Assembly (NCBI GenBank): GCA_003567835.1
Contig: PWYO01000240.1
Location: 1 to 21,559 of the forward strand
DNA: 21,559 bases
DNA from: Actinomycetota bacterium
GTDB taxonomy: Bacteria > Actinomycetota > Humimicrobiia > Humimicrobiales > Humimicrobiaceae
Direction of reading: 5' to 3'
The notes beneath the pieces were generated by a model. The model was not told the origin of the DNA, made no database searches, and was given only the letters and a program-made list of their open reading frames with translations. The translations under genes and the position numbers were made by a program. Below, one piece after another: positions 1 through 7,429 of this stretch (positions are counted from its first letter, which is position 1; each line of letters starts with the position of its first letter).

Positions 1-25
1 ATTGCTTTTTTGCAGTTTTTACAAA

Positions 26-1282
26 TTATTTTTTCCATTTTTTAAAACCCAGACAAACATTATGGCCGCCAAAACCCATAGAATTGTTTAAGGCAATCTC
101 GACATTACGTTTTATGCTCCGTTTCGGGGTATAATTTAAGGTGCATTTGGGATCAGGATTGTCCAGATTCATGGTTGGCGGTATGATATTGTCGCATATC
201 GCAAGAATGGATGCCACCGCTTCTATGGCTCCCGCTGCACCAAGGCAATGACCGGTCATTGATTTGGTAGAACTGATATTGATGTTTTTGGCGTGGCTGC
301 CAAACAGCCGGCTGATGGCGGTGCTTTCTACCACATCATTTAATGGTGTTGAGGTTCCGTGGGCATTGATGTAATCGACCTTATCCAAGCCCACATTGCC
401 ATCTGACAGACATTGCTGCATGCATCTGGCCACGTTTTCTCCGGTTTCTTCAAGGGCAGTCATATGGTAGGCTTCTCCAGAGAGGCCGTAACCAAAAATC
501 TCAGCATAAATATTGGCTCCCCGTTTTAGGGCATGCTCCATTTCTTCCAAAATCAGTATTCCGCAGCCTTCCCCCATCACAAAGCCGTCCCGGTCCCGGT
601 CAAAAGGACGAGAAGCCTTCTGAGGCTGATCATTTCTTCTGGAAAGGGCATGCATGTTGGAAAAACCGGACATACTCAGGGGGGTAATAGGTGCTTCACT
701 GCCCCCTGCAATCATTACTTTGGCCTTTTTGCGCCGTATGACTTCAAAGGCATCACCAATGGCATTGGACCCGGCAGCGCAGGCAGTGGTGGTGGTGCTT
801 ACCGGTCCTTTGGCTCCGCTGATAATGGAAACCTGTGCAGCAGCCATATTGCTTATGATCATGGGTATTAAAAAAGGGCTGACTCTGTGGGGACCTTTTT
901 CCAGCATCCTCTGATGTTGTTTTTCCAGCGTGGCCAGACCCCCCACACCGCTTCCAATGTATACCCCCACTTCATAATGATTGCGGTCATGGATCGATAT
1001 CTTGGAATCTTCTAAGGCCTGCAAGGCTGAAGCCACCCCAAATTGCGCGAACCGATCCATTCTCTTGGCCAACTTGGGCTGCATGAAATCAGTGGGGTTG
1101 AAATCCTTTACCTGGCCAGCGATCTTGGAGGCGATATTTTCCAGATCAAAACCTTCTATTCTGCTAATCCCGGACTTCCCCGCTTGAATGTTTTGCCAGA
1201 AATCTTCAACATTTACGCCCAAAGAAGATATCATGCCCAGGCCGGTTACTACGACCCTTTTTGTATGACCATTATTTTCCAT
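26..1282 (-). CDS. fabF: 3-oxoacyl-[ACP] synthase II (FabF)
   Basis: Condensing enzyme of type II fatty-acid synthesis in the cytoplasm. It joins malonyl-ACP to a growing acyl-ACP with loss of CO2. The thiolase-fold catalytic triad is visible: Cys168 in TTTTACAAGSNAIGDA, His in NAHGTSTPLND, and His in SMTGHCLGAAG. The GFGGHN motif lies near the C-terminus. Length (418 aa) is normal for FabF. Three ATGs lie in a row at 1288, 1285 and 1282. The SD sequence AGAAAGGG abuts the first one, so the third, 6 nt downstream of the SD, is the best start. It is the last fab gene visible in the operon, 12 nt after fabG. In many Firmicutes acpP lies between fabG and fabF, but there is no room for it here. 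The 25 nt beyond its stop hold no recognisable gene or terminator. Confidence 0.96.
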   Translation of the reverse strand: MENNGHTKRVVVTGLGMISSLGVNVEDFWQNIQAGKSGISRIEGFDLENIASKIAGQVKDFNPTDFMQPKLAKRMDRFAQFGVASALQALEDSKISIHDRNHYEVGVYIGSGVGGLATLEKQHQRMLEKGPHRVSPFLIPMIISNMAAAQVSIISGAKGPVSTTTTACAAGSNAIGDAFEVIRRKKAKVMIAGGSEAPITPLSMSGFSNMHALSRRNDQPQKASRPFDRDRDGFVMGEGCGILILEEMEHALKRGANIYAEIFGYGLSGEAYHMTALEETGENVARCMQQCLSDGNVGLDKVDYINAHGTSTPLNDVVESTAISRLFGSHAKNINISSTKSMTGHCLGAAGAIEAVASILAICDNIIPPTMNLDNPDPKCTLNYTPKRSIKRNVEIALNNSMGFGGHNVCLGFKKWKK

Positions 1283-1294
1283 CATCATCCCTTT

Positions 1295-2041
1295 CTAAAT
1301 TCCCATTCCACCATCTACATTTAACACAAATCCAGTAATATAATCCGATTGCCTGCCGGCTAGAAATATGATGGCCCTGGCCACATCATCAACGGTCCCC
1401 AATCTCCCACTGGGTATAATGTCCACTATTTTTTGTTTGACCTTATCAGACAGGTTTCTGGTCATCTCCGTATCGATGTAACCCGGCGCTACCGCATTGA
1501 CCTGAATATTTTTTGAAGCAAGCTCCTTGGCCAAGGATTTGGTAAGCCCGATTAAACCGGCTTTGGATGCTGCATAGTTGCACTGGCCGGCATTTCCATG
1601 CAAGCCTACAATGGAAGAAACATTGATAATTTTTCCGCTCCTGTTCTTAATCATCCCCCTGATCACACTTTTTGCACAAATAAACGCCCCGGTAAGGTTA
1701 ATCTCCAGCACTTTGTTCCATTCCTGAAGCGACATGCGCATCATCAGGTTGTCCCGGGTAATCCCCGCATTGTTGATTAAGATGTCAATTTGGCCCTGTG
1801 TATCCAAAATCTTTTCCACATTTTTGGATACATCATTTGCATTGGTAATATCAACATTCATATACGAAATGGCGTCCTTGCCAAATTGGTCTGCAAACGC
1901 TTCTTCTGTTTCTTTTCCCTGGGCATCATTCACATCAAAAATACATACGCGGGCCCCTTGTTCCAACAATGCCTTGGCAATCATTTTCCCAATTCCTCTT
2001 GCCCCGCCGGTTACCAGGCAGGTTTTTCCTTTTAATTCCAT
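1295..2041 (-). CDS. fabG: 3-oxoacyl-[ACP] reductase (FabG)
   Basis: NADPH-dependent short-chain dehydrogenase that reduces 3-oxoacyl-ACP to 3-hydroxyacyl-ACP, the second step of each elongation cycle. The Rossmann motif TGGARGIG is at residues 11-18, NNAG at 90-93, and the catalytic Ser143-Tyr156-Lys160 set lies in VSSIVG and YAASK. The C-terminal GFVLNVDGGMGI matches the family. Length 248 aa is typical. It starts 4 nt after the fabD stop, and a GGGGG SD lies inside the fabD 3' end about 12 nt upstream. The position between fabD and fabF makes FabG far more likely than another SDR. Confidence 0.95.
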   Translation of the reverse strand: MELKGKTCLVTGGARGIGKMIAKALLEQGARVCIFDVNDAQGKETEEAFADQFGKDAISYMNVDITNANDVSKNVEKILDTQGQIDILINNAGITRDNLMMRMSLQEWNKVLEINLTGAFICAKSVIRGMIKNRSGKIINVSSIVGLHGNAGQCNYAASKAGLIGLTKSLAKELASKNIQVNAVAPGYIDTEMTRNLSDKVKQKIVDIIPSGRLGTVDDVARAIIFLAGRQSDYITGFVLNVDGGMGI

Positions 2042-2045
2042 CAGA

Positions 2046-2987
2046 CTAATTATCCCCCTTCAAATTTTTAAACAATTCTTCCCTGTTTTCTGTATTATAT
2101 ACATGCACATCACTGCCGTGACTGGCAGCAATGGGCTTGACCAGTTTTGTCAATACATCCTTGGGCCCAATCTCTATAAAAGTATCAAAGCCCTGGTCCA
2201 GGAGCCGCATGACTGAATCCAGCCACCTTATTGGCTGCACCAGCTGTTTTTGCAAATTTTTTTGAACCTCTCCCTCGTTGATCAACCCATTGGCCGTAGA
2301 AGAATAAAAAGGTATGTTAAATTCCCCAATATGCAAATGCCGGGACATATACTGGGCCAGTTTTTCAGATATATCTTGCATAAGGGGGCAGTGTGAAGCC
2401 ACACCCACTTTAAGGGGTATCACTTTTTTTATGCCATTTTGTTTCATGGTCTTTATGGCTTTCCGCACCATTTCCCTCTCTCCGCTGATCACTGTCTGTG
2501 CAGGATGGTTGTAATTGGCAATATAGACGGATAATTTTAATTTTTTTATGGCCTGCTCGATTTGTTCGGGGGTTTTCCCCAATACAGCAGCCATTAACCC
2601 CCCGGACCTTTTATTTTCTTCTGCCATCAGCCGGCCTCTTTTTATAACCAGTTCCAATCCCTTCTCAAATGTATAGGCACCGCATCCATAAAGTGCGCTA
2701 TAGTCTCCCAGGCTATGGCCTATGGTCGCACCTGCCTGCTTAGACAAAGACAACTGGTGGTCTAAATAATCATATAATGCGCAGCTTAAGGTATAAATGG
2801 CAGGCTGACTGTATTCCGTTTGATTCAGTTTCGAACCTTGGCCAATGATTGCAAGCAAATCTTCGCCTAAAGACTGACTGCACTGGGTAAAATAATGGGC
2901 ATATGAAGGATTTTTTTCAATAAAATCAACACCCATATTTTCATATTGTGAGCCCTGGCCCGGAAACATTAAAACCATCTTTTTCAT
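2046..2987 (-). CDS. fabD: malonyl-CoA:ACP transacylase (FabD)
   Basis: Moves the malonyl group from malonyl-CoA to acyl carrier protein, supplying the extender unit for FabF. The N-terminal MFPGQGSQ motif, the nucleophile elbow GHSLGDYSALY (active-site Ser) and the second catalytic His in VASHCPLM are all present. GPKDVLTKLVK near the C-terminus is also family-typical. 313 aa is the usual length. The start ATG at 2987 has the SD GGGGGT 5 nt upstream, in the short gap after fabZ. Its substrate, malonyl-CoA, is made by acetyl-CoA carboxylase. Biotin carboxylase and the biotin carrier of that enzyme are encoded about 6 kb away in this window. Confidence 0.96.
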   Translation of the reverse strand: MKKMVLMFPGQGSQYENMGVDFIEKNPSYAHYFTQCSQSLGEDLLAIIGQGSKLNQTEYSQPAIYTLSCALYDYLDHQLSLSKQAGATIGHSLGDYSALYGCGAYTFEKGLELVIKRGRLMAEENKRSGGLMAAVLGKTPEQIEQAIKKLKLSVYIANYNHPAQTVISGEREMVRKAIKTMKQNGIKKVIPLKVGVASHCPLMQDISEKLAQYMSRHLHIGEFNIPFYSSTANGLINEGEVQKNLQKQLVQPIRWLDSVMRLLDQGFDTFIEIGPKDVLTKLVKPIAASHGSDVHVYNTENREELFKNLKGDN

Positions 2988-2996
2988 ATATACCCC

Positions 2997-3425
2997 CTAC
3001 TGCAGCGCAAACATAATCTCTGCACTGCAGGCCAATTGGCCATCGACTTTGGCCGTTGCCCTTGCTTTTCCAACACCCCGCCTAAATTGCAGGCATTCCA
3101 CTTCCAATTCCAGGCGGTCACCCGGTTTGACCAGTTTTTTAAAACGAACCCGGTCAATACCCGCAAATAAGGCAATTTTTCCTTTATGTTCGGGCAGGGC
3201 AAGCAGAGATATGGCCCCGGCTTGGGCCATTGATTCCACAATTAGTACCCCGGGCATAATAGGATTGGACGGAAAATGCCCTTCAAAATAATATTCCTGC
3301 TCCTTGACTTCTTTTATGGCCTTTATTTTTTTTCCTGGTTTGATCTCTATGACTTCATCCACCAGTAAGAAAGGTTCCCGATGGGGGATAATCTTTTTAA
3401 TCTGCGCCTTATTGAATCCAGACAT
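2997..3425 (-). CDS. fabZ: 3-hydroxyacyl-[ACP] dehydratase (FabZ)
   Basis: Hot-dog-fold dehydratase converting 3-hydroxyacyl-ACP to trans-2-enoyl-ACP. The catalytic His is in IPHREPFLLVDEV. The catalytic Glu is in GHFPSNPIMPGVLIVESMAQAG, the classical FabZ signature. The reading frame extends to an ATG at 3440, but that codon has no SD. The ATG at 3425 has GGAAAGGA 5-7 nt upstream and gives the usual FabZ N-terminus (142 aa), so I chose it. FabZ is the first gene of the visible fab operon and precedes fabD by 9 nt. A possible promoter lies upstream (see separate entry). Confidence 0.95.
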   Translation of the reverse strand: MSGFNKAQIKKIIPHREPFLLVDEVIEIKPGKKIKAIKEVKEQEYYFEGHFPSNPIMPGVLIVESMAQAGAISLLALPEHKGKIALFAGIDRVRFKKLVKPGDRLELEVECLQFRRGVGKARATAKVDGQLACSAEIMFALQ

Positions 3426-3465
3426 CTTATTCCTTTCCATGTTTTTTTGTTAGACGCAAAGGTAT

Positions 3466-3496
3466 GCCTATAGTTTCAAAATAATGAAAAATCCAA
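3466..3496 (-). promoter_or_regulatory. candidate fab operon promoter with small dyad
   Basis: On the minus strand, upstream of fabZ, a TTGGAT box (about 3496-3491) is followed 18 nt later by TATAGG (about 3472-3467), a plausible sigma-A promoter. Between the boxes lies a short inverted repeat, TTTCA-6 nt-TGAAA. It does not match the FapR operator (TTAGTA-like). No experimental support is possible from sequence alone. Confidence 0.3.
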
Positions 3497-3684
3497 TTCT
3501 TTTGATGGTCTTGTTGTGGCCTGAATGCGCATCAGGGTCAAGGCCGCTGTATACAAGAGTTTCCGCTGCCTAAAAAAGTAAAGCAATCACCAATAGACCA
3601 TCATGCAAGGAATCTGGGCCGGATGATTGACCCTTTTGCGGTTATCCGATGCATATTGTTTGCAGCGGGCAAAAATGCAACCAT

Positions 3685-4800
3685 TTATTGAAGGTTTTCA
3701 GGGTTCAGCCCAAGGAGTTCTTTGGGTACAAATCTGCCATCTTTCCGGATCAGTTTCTGGTCAAAATAGATCTCTCCACCGCCCATTTCTTTGGTTTGAA
3801 TATGGATTAGGTCCCAGTGAATGGATGACTGATTTCCATTAGAGGCTTCTTTATAGCATTTCCCGGGGGTGAGGTGAAAACTGCCCATAATTTTTTCGTC
3901 AAACAATATGTCCTTCATGGGTTTTAGGATATAGGGGTTTACCCCTAGAGCAAACTCCCCAATATATCGGGCCCCTTCATCAGTATCCAGCACCTGATTC
4001 AATCTATGGGTTTTATCGGACCTGGCTTCAACAATTTTACCATCTTTGAATTTAAAAAAAATATTTTCATAGGTCACCCCCTGGAATACAGCTGGGCAAT
4101 TGAATTGGATATAACCGTTCACCGAGTTTTTTACCGGTGCGGTAAACACCTCGCCATCGGGTATATTATGCTTTCCTGCACACTTTATAACCGGTATATC
4201 TTTCATAGAAAAAGTCAAATCCGTGCCGGGACTGACAATCCTTACCCGATCTGTTTGATCCATGGCTTCCACCAAACCATCCATAGCCTTAGACATTTGC
4301 GAATAATCAAGATTGCATACATCAAAATAGAAGTCTTCAAAGGATTCCAGGCTGGTTTGGGCCAACTGTGCCAGTGAGTCATTGGGGTATTTCAGCACCA
4401 CCCAATTGGTATGGTTAATTCTTTGTTCATTGATAACCTCTGCATAATATTTCATATAAGCATTGATATTTTCTGGCTTTATATCCGCAAGCTCATTGGC
4501 ATTGCTGCCTGCCCTTATGCCGATAAAGGCATCCATGCCCTTCATTTTCACCAAGTCGCAGGCTGCATCAAAATCCAGTTGTTTCTTGGTCACAGATTTG
4601 AGCATTTCCCTTCTGATACGGTTGTTTTCCAGCCGGGTATAAGGTTCAGCCCCGATCCGGTATATTTCTCTTATCAACACTTTTACCAGGCTTAATGCCG
4701 ACATACCCAAGCATTCGATCATCACCCTTTGCCCTTTCTGGATTTCACAGGAATATCCTATCAGGTTTTGCGCAAGCCTATATATTCTCTCATCTTTCAT
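3685..4800 (-). CDS. M29-family metal-dependent aminopeptidase
   Basis: Cytoplasmic leucyl-type aminopeptidase of the AmpS/PepS/AmpT family (peptidase M29), removing N-terminal residues from peptides with two metal ions. The C-terminal half carries the family metal-binding pattern: YIGEFALG (Glu), GSFHLTPG (His) and SSIHWDLI (His and Asp). The length (371 aa) is slightly shorter than some M29 members (around 400) but all motifs are present. The start ATG at 4800 has an excellent SD (GGAGGA, 4-5 nt upstream). It stands alone, with 244 nt to fabZ downstream and 611 nt to etfA upstream, so it is probably a single-gene transcript. It has no obvious functional link to its neighbours. Confidence 0.88.
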   Translation of the reverse strand: MKDERIYRLAQNLIGYSCEIQKGQRVMIECLGMSALSLVKVLIREIYRIGAEPYTRLENNRIRREMLKSVTKKQLDFDAACDLVKMKGMDAFIGIRAGSNANELADIKPENINAYMKYYAEVINEQRINHTNWVVLKYPNDSLAQLAQTSLESFEDFYFDVCNLDYSQMSKAMDGLVEAMDQTDRVRIVSPGTDLTFSMKDIPVIKCAGKHNIPDGEVFTAPVKNSVNGYIQFNCPAVFQGVTYENIFFKFKDGKIVEARSDKTHRLNQVLDTDEGARYIGEFALGVNPYILKPMKDILFDEKIMGSFHLTPGKCYKEASNGNQSSIHWDLIHIQTKEMGGGEIYFDQKLIRKDGRFVPKELLGLNPENLQ

Positions 4801-4814
4801 GGTTCCTCCATGCC

Positions 4815-4841
4815 TTTGAAAATTTTTTATATCTTTTCAAA
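4815..4841. repeat. 8-bp inverted repeat in the aminopeptidase leader
   Basis: Perfect arms TTTGAAAA (4815-4822) and TTTTCAAA (4834-4841) are separated by an 11-nt AT-rich spacer, just upstream of the SD of the M29 aminopeptidase gene. It could be a protein-binding operator or a weak leader hairpin. Its AT richness makes chance occurrence possible. Confidence 0.35.
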
Positions 4842-4886
4842 ATGACCGATAGACGCATATCATTAAAAAACGATTCTTACCTACGA

Positions 4887-4919
4887 TTGCAATCTTATAT
4901 CAATCATTGATAAGGCAAT
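4887..4919. repeat. nested inverted repeat, intergenic
   Basis: TATCAA (4898-4903) and TTGATA (4907-4912) form a perfect 6-bp dyad with a 3-nt loop. It sits inside looser outer arms ATTGC and GCAAT that extend to about 4887 and 4919. The dyad lies upstream of the aminopeptidase gene and about 30 nt before the terminator-like hairpin at 4946-4973. It may be an operator or RNA structure; I cannot assign it. Confidence 0.3.
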
Positions 4920-4945
4920 GGCTATATTCTATCAAATCGAAAGCA

Positions 4946-4973
4946 AATAGAAAGCTTTTTCTATTGTTTTTTT
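4946..4973 (+). terminator. Rho-independent terminator-like hairpin (plus-strand orientation)
   Basis: Arms AATAGAAA (4946-4953) and TTTCTATT (4958-4965) enclose the loop GCTT and are followed by G and seven T (4967-4973). The stem has a single G-C pair, so it is thermodynamically weak, but the T-run is good. No plus-strand gene precedes it. On the minus strand the same hairpin is preceded by an A-run and followed by a poorer T-tract, so it may end minus-strand transcripts from the etf operon in both senses of the word 'bidirectional'. Confidence 0.4.
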
Positions 4974-4987
4974 CAATGATGGTCTTA

Positions 4988-5248
4988 TCATTTTCCTGGC
5001 AAAAAATGACAGGGATTCGCAATGGCCTGCCCGCAGGATCCAATAACCCATTTCATACGCACACATATAGAAACACATGGACTGCCAAAAAGCCGGCCCA
5101 AACCACACCAGGTAAAGGTCAACATCAAGCTTCCCATTACCGCTATTGCCGCCATAAATAATTGGGGGCCTACGCGCTGCATAATGCGCCAAAGGGAGCA
5201 AAAAGATTTGCCGCCGGGCAAAGTTTTGCATAGGCATTTTGAAAGCAA
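4988..5248 (-). CDS. doubtful small membrane-like open frame
   Basis: A minus-strand frame stays open from after a stop at 5363-5365 down to the TGA at 4988. Possible starts are TTG at 5248 (86 aa) or ATG at 5182 (64 aa). Neither has a convincing SD. The translation includes a hydrophobic stretch (LFMAAIAVMGSLMLTFTW) followed by a Cys-rich tail. I recognise no family. It lies between etfA and the hairpin at 4946-4973. It could be a small membrane protein, a decayed 3' fragment of a lost gene or chance. Overlapping frames on both strands are also open, which weakens the case. Confidence 0.15.
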   Translation of the reverse strand: MLSKCLCKTLPGGKSFCSLWRIMQRVGPQLFMAAIAVMGSLMLTFTWCGLGRLFGSPCVSICVRMKWVIGSCGQAIANPCHFLPGK

Positions 5249-5411
5249 AGCATTGGGCCCTGCATCCGCATACCAGCCGCCTTGCCGGCGGTGCTGCGTA
5301 AACCGCTGAGAAGAAAAACTGCTGATTTGGTTTGCATGCTGGAAAACATATGCCCAACCTTGTTATCTGCAAAGGGTTTTGCCTATTTTTTCCCGCAAAA
5401 TAGAAGAAATG

Positions 5412-6608
5412 CTACTCTATTAAGGGCTTTCCGCTCTTGATTCTTTCAATCAGCTTGGGCACCACTTCAAACACATCCCCTACAATACCGTAATTGGCCA
5501 CTTTAAAAATAGGGGCCGCAGCATCCTTGTTTATGGCTACGATAATATCTGAGGTCTGCATACCCGCAAGATGCTGTATGGCCCCGGATATGCCGCAGGC
5601 AATATATATTTTAGGGTTAACTGTTTTCCCAGTCTGCCCTACCTGGTGGGGATAGGAAATCCACCCTGAATCTACCGCCGCCCGGCTGGCGCCCAATCCT
5701 GCGCCCAGCACCTCGGAAAGCTCTTTTAGCATAGAAAAATTTTTGCCCTCACCCAGGCCCCTTCCCCCAGCTACAATGACCTCATAGTCGGACAAATTGA
5801 TGCTTTCCTCCTGCTTTTTATCTGTGCCCGTCATTTTGTATTGGGTGCCATAATGGCCTGGCTGAATCTTTATTTCTTTAAACTGGCCCTGTTTGGGGGC
5901 ATCAATTTCAATTTTCTCCATAACATGAGGGCGCACTGTAGCCATCTGAGGCCTGGTCTTTTTGCAAACAATGGTCGCCAGCACATTGCCCCCAAAAGTG
6001 GGCCTGGTCTGTTTTAAAAGCTTGGACTGGGAATCGATGGCCAAACCGGTACAATCAGCGGTTAAACCGGTTTTAAGGATTGCCGCCACCTTGGGTATCA
6101 GGGTCCGCCCAAAAGGAGTAGCCGCACCCAAGAATATGTCCGGTTTCACTTTTTTAATGGTTTTCACCAGCACCTTGCTGTAAATGTCATCAAAATGATT
6201 CTCAAAGACTGCATGCATCGCTGCATACACCCAATCTGCGCCGTACCGGAATGCTTTCTTTGCCTCATCCTGACAAATGTTTCCTACAACCAATGCATAA
6301 AGCGGGGTATCTAGATCTTTTTTCAGCTTGTTTGCTTCAGAAAGAAGCTCAAAACCCGAATCAAGCACACGCCCATCATGGGTCTCCAGGTATACCATAA
6401 TGCCCCGATGGTCCGTAAAATCCATATCCGGTGCTTGTTCCTTAATTTCTATGGCATCAAATTTGCAAACTTCTATGCAGGCTCCGCATAAAATGCAGTT
6501 TTCATTGATATAAGCCATTTTATCCTTGATATCCACTGCATCGTAGAAACATACCTTCTGGCAGAGCTTGCATCCTGTGCACTTGTCTTTAAAAACTTTT
6601 ATGTCCAT
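5412..6608 (-). CDS. etfA: electron-transfer flavoprotein alpha subunit with N-terminal ferredoxin domain
   Basis: FAD-binding alpha subunit of an electron-transfer flavoprotein. Residues 1-55 form a 2[4Fe-4S] ferredoxin module with two CxxCxxCxxxC clusters (Cys 10, 13, 16, 20 and 38, 41, 44, 48). The EtfA C-terminal FAD domain follows (GGRGLGEGKNF, SRAAVDSGW, PKIYIACGISGAIQH). The same architecture is known in CarE of Acetobacterium woodii caffeyl-CoA reductase and in the lactate-dehydrogenase-associated EtfA of anaerobes, where the module is thought to pass electrons to or from ferredoxin. The frame extends to 6632, but the ATG at 6608 has the SD GGGGG and follows the etfB stop by 4 nt, giving 398 aa. 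It is last in acd-etfB-etfA, so a flavin-based electron-bifurcating enoyl-CoA reductase is the likely complex. Confidence 0.93.
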   Translation of the reverse strand: MDIKVFKDKCTGCKLCQKVCFYDAVDIKDKMAYINENCILCGACIEVCKFDAIEIKEQAPDMDFTDHRGIMVYLETHDGRVLDSGFELLSEANKLKKDLDTPLYALVVGNICQDEAKKAFRYGADWVYAAMHAVFENHFDDIYSKVLVKTIKKVKPDIFLGAATPFGRTLIPKVAAILKTGLTADCTGLAIDSQSKLLKQTRPTFGGNVLATIVCKKTRPQMATVRPHVMEKIEIDAPKQGQFKEIKIQPGHYGTQYKMTGTDKKQEESINLSDYEVIVAGGRGLGEGKNFSMLKELSEVLGAGLGASRAAVDSGWISYPHQVGQTGKTVNPKIYIACGISGAIQHLAGMQTSDIIVAINKDAAAPIFKVANYGIVGDVFEVVPKLIERIKSGKPLIE

Positions 6609-6612
6609 ATTT

Positions 6613-7422
6613 CTATGCCCCCTGAACCACATTAAGCTGTTTTAGTTTTCCAAAAAGTTTCTCCACTTGTTCGGCTGTGGAGCCCTCCAGCATCATGACT
6701 TCATGTTTGCTCTGGGGCGTAAATACCTTGACCACCTGGGTAAATGATCCGCTTAACCCCACTTGTTCAGCGTCCAACCCTATATGATGGCGGTCCCAAA
6801 CGGGGATCTCCATTTTTTTGGCCTTCATTTTACCCCTCAGAGAAGGCACCCGGGGTTCATTGATGTCTTTTACCACGGATATGGCAGCCGGAAGCTGGGC
6901 TTCTATGATTTCATAGCCGTGTTCCATCAGCCTTTCTGCTTGGATGCTTTTTCGATCCAATTTACATATTTTGCTCACATAACCGATAAAAGGCATATGC
7001 ATACGCTGTGCAAACTCAGGTCCTACCTGCCCGGTGTCCCCGTCAAGGGTCTGTTTTCCAAAAATCACCAGGCCTGCATCCCCTATTTTTTTTACAGCAG
7101 CAGCCAGGGTTACCGCTGTAGCCCAGGTATCTGCCCCGGCAAACTCCCGGTCAGACAAAAGGACTGCCTCATCCATGCCCACAGACAGGGCATCTTTTAA
7201 TATCTGCTCCGCTTGCGGGGGCCCCATGGTCAGAGCCACAGTCTGGCTGATCTCTTCTGATTTCTCCTTCAGCCTGACCCCTTCCTCCAGGGCATAATTG
7301 TCGAAAGGGTTAATGATATTTTCAACTCCCTCCCTGACCAGGGTATTGGTCTGGGGATCTATATGGATATCTGTGGTTCCAGGAACCTGTTTTATGCATA
7401 CTACGACTTTAATTTTGACCAC
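6613..7422 (-). CDS. etfB: electron-transfer flavoprotein beta subunit
   Basis: Beta subunit that pairs with the ferredoxin-fused EtfA. In bifurcating Etf it binds NADH and the bifurcating FAD. The family start motif VVVCIKQVPGTT and the REGVENIINPFDNYALEEGVRLKE region are clear, as are GKQTLDGDTGQVGP (nucleotide binding) and LRGKMKAKK. About 266-269 aa is typical. The coordinates here use a GTG at 7422, which lies inside a strong SD-like run (AAGAGGTGG). An ATT codon at 7413 sits 6 nt after that SD and would give the canonical N-terminus; see findings. The gap to acd is only 7 nt. Confidence 0.93.
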   Translation of the reverse strand: MVKIKVVVCIKQVPGTTDIHIDPQTNTLVREGVENIINPFDNYALEEGVRLKEKSEEISQTVALTMGPPQAEQILKDALSVGMDEAVLLSDREFAGADTWATAVTLAAAVKKIGDAGLVIFGKQTLDGDTGQVGPEFAQRMHMPFIGYVSKICKLDRKSIQAERLMEHGYEIIEAQLPAAISVVKDINEPRVPSLRGKMKAKKMEIPVWDRHHIGLDAEQVGLSGSFTQVVKVFTPQSKHEVMMLEGSTAEQVEKLFGKLKQLNVVQGA

Positions 7423-7429
7423 CTCTTGT

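Larger units (their letters stand above)
4801..5411. other. 611-nt intergenic region
   Basis: No secure gene is present. From left to right it holds the aminopeptidase SD and leader repeat, a nested dyad (4887-4919), the plus-oriented terminator-like hairpin (4946-4973), and a doubtful minus-strand open frame (4988-5248 or longer). The 3' end of the etf operon transcript completes it. Just after the etfA stop, CTATTTT/AAAATAG could form a weak AT-rich hairpin, but it lacks a T-run. Base composition in 5160-5300 is more GC-rich than the rest of the region, as expected for former or actual coding sequence. Confidence 0.6.

Noticed and set aside
3441..3684. acpP or another small gene between the aminopeptidase and fabZ
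   Set aside because: No frame with an SD and the acyl-carrier DSL motif is present; the stretch seems to hold only a possible promoter.
4932..5372. 146-residue minus-strand frame across the intergenic gap
   Set aside because: It runs through the terminator-like hairpin, has no recognisable domain and overlaps other open frames; likely chance.
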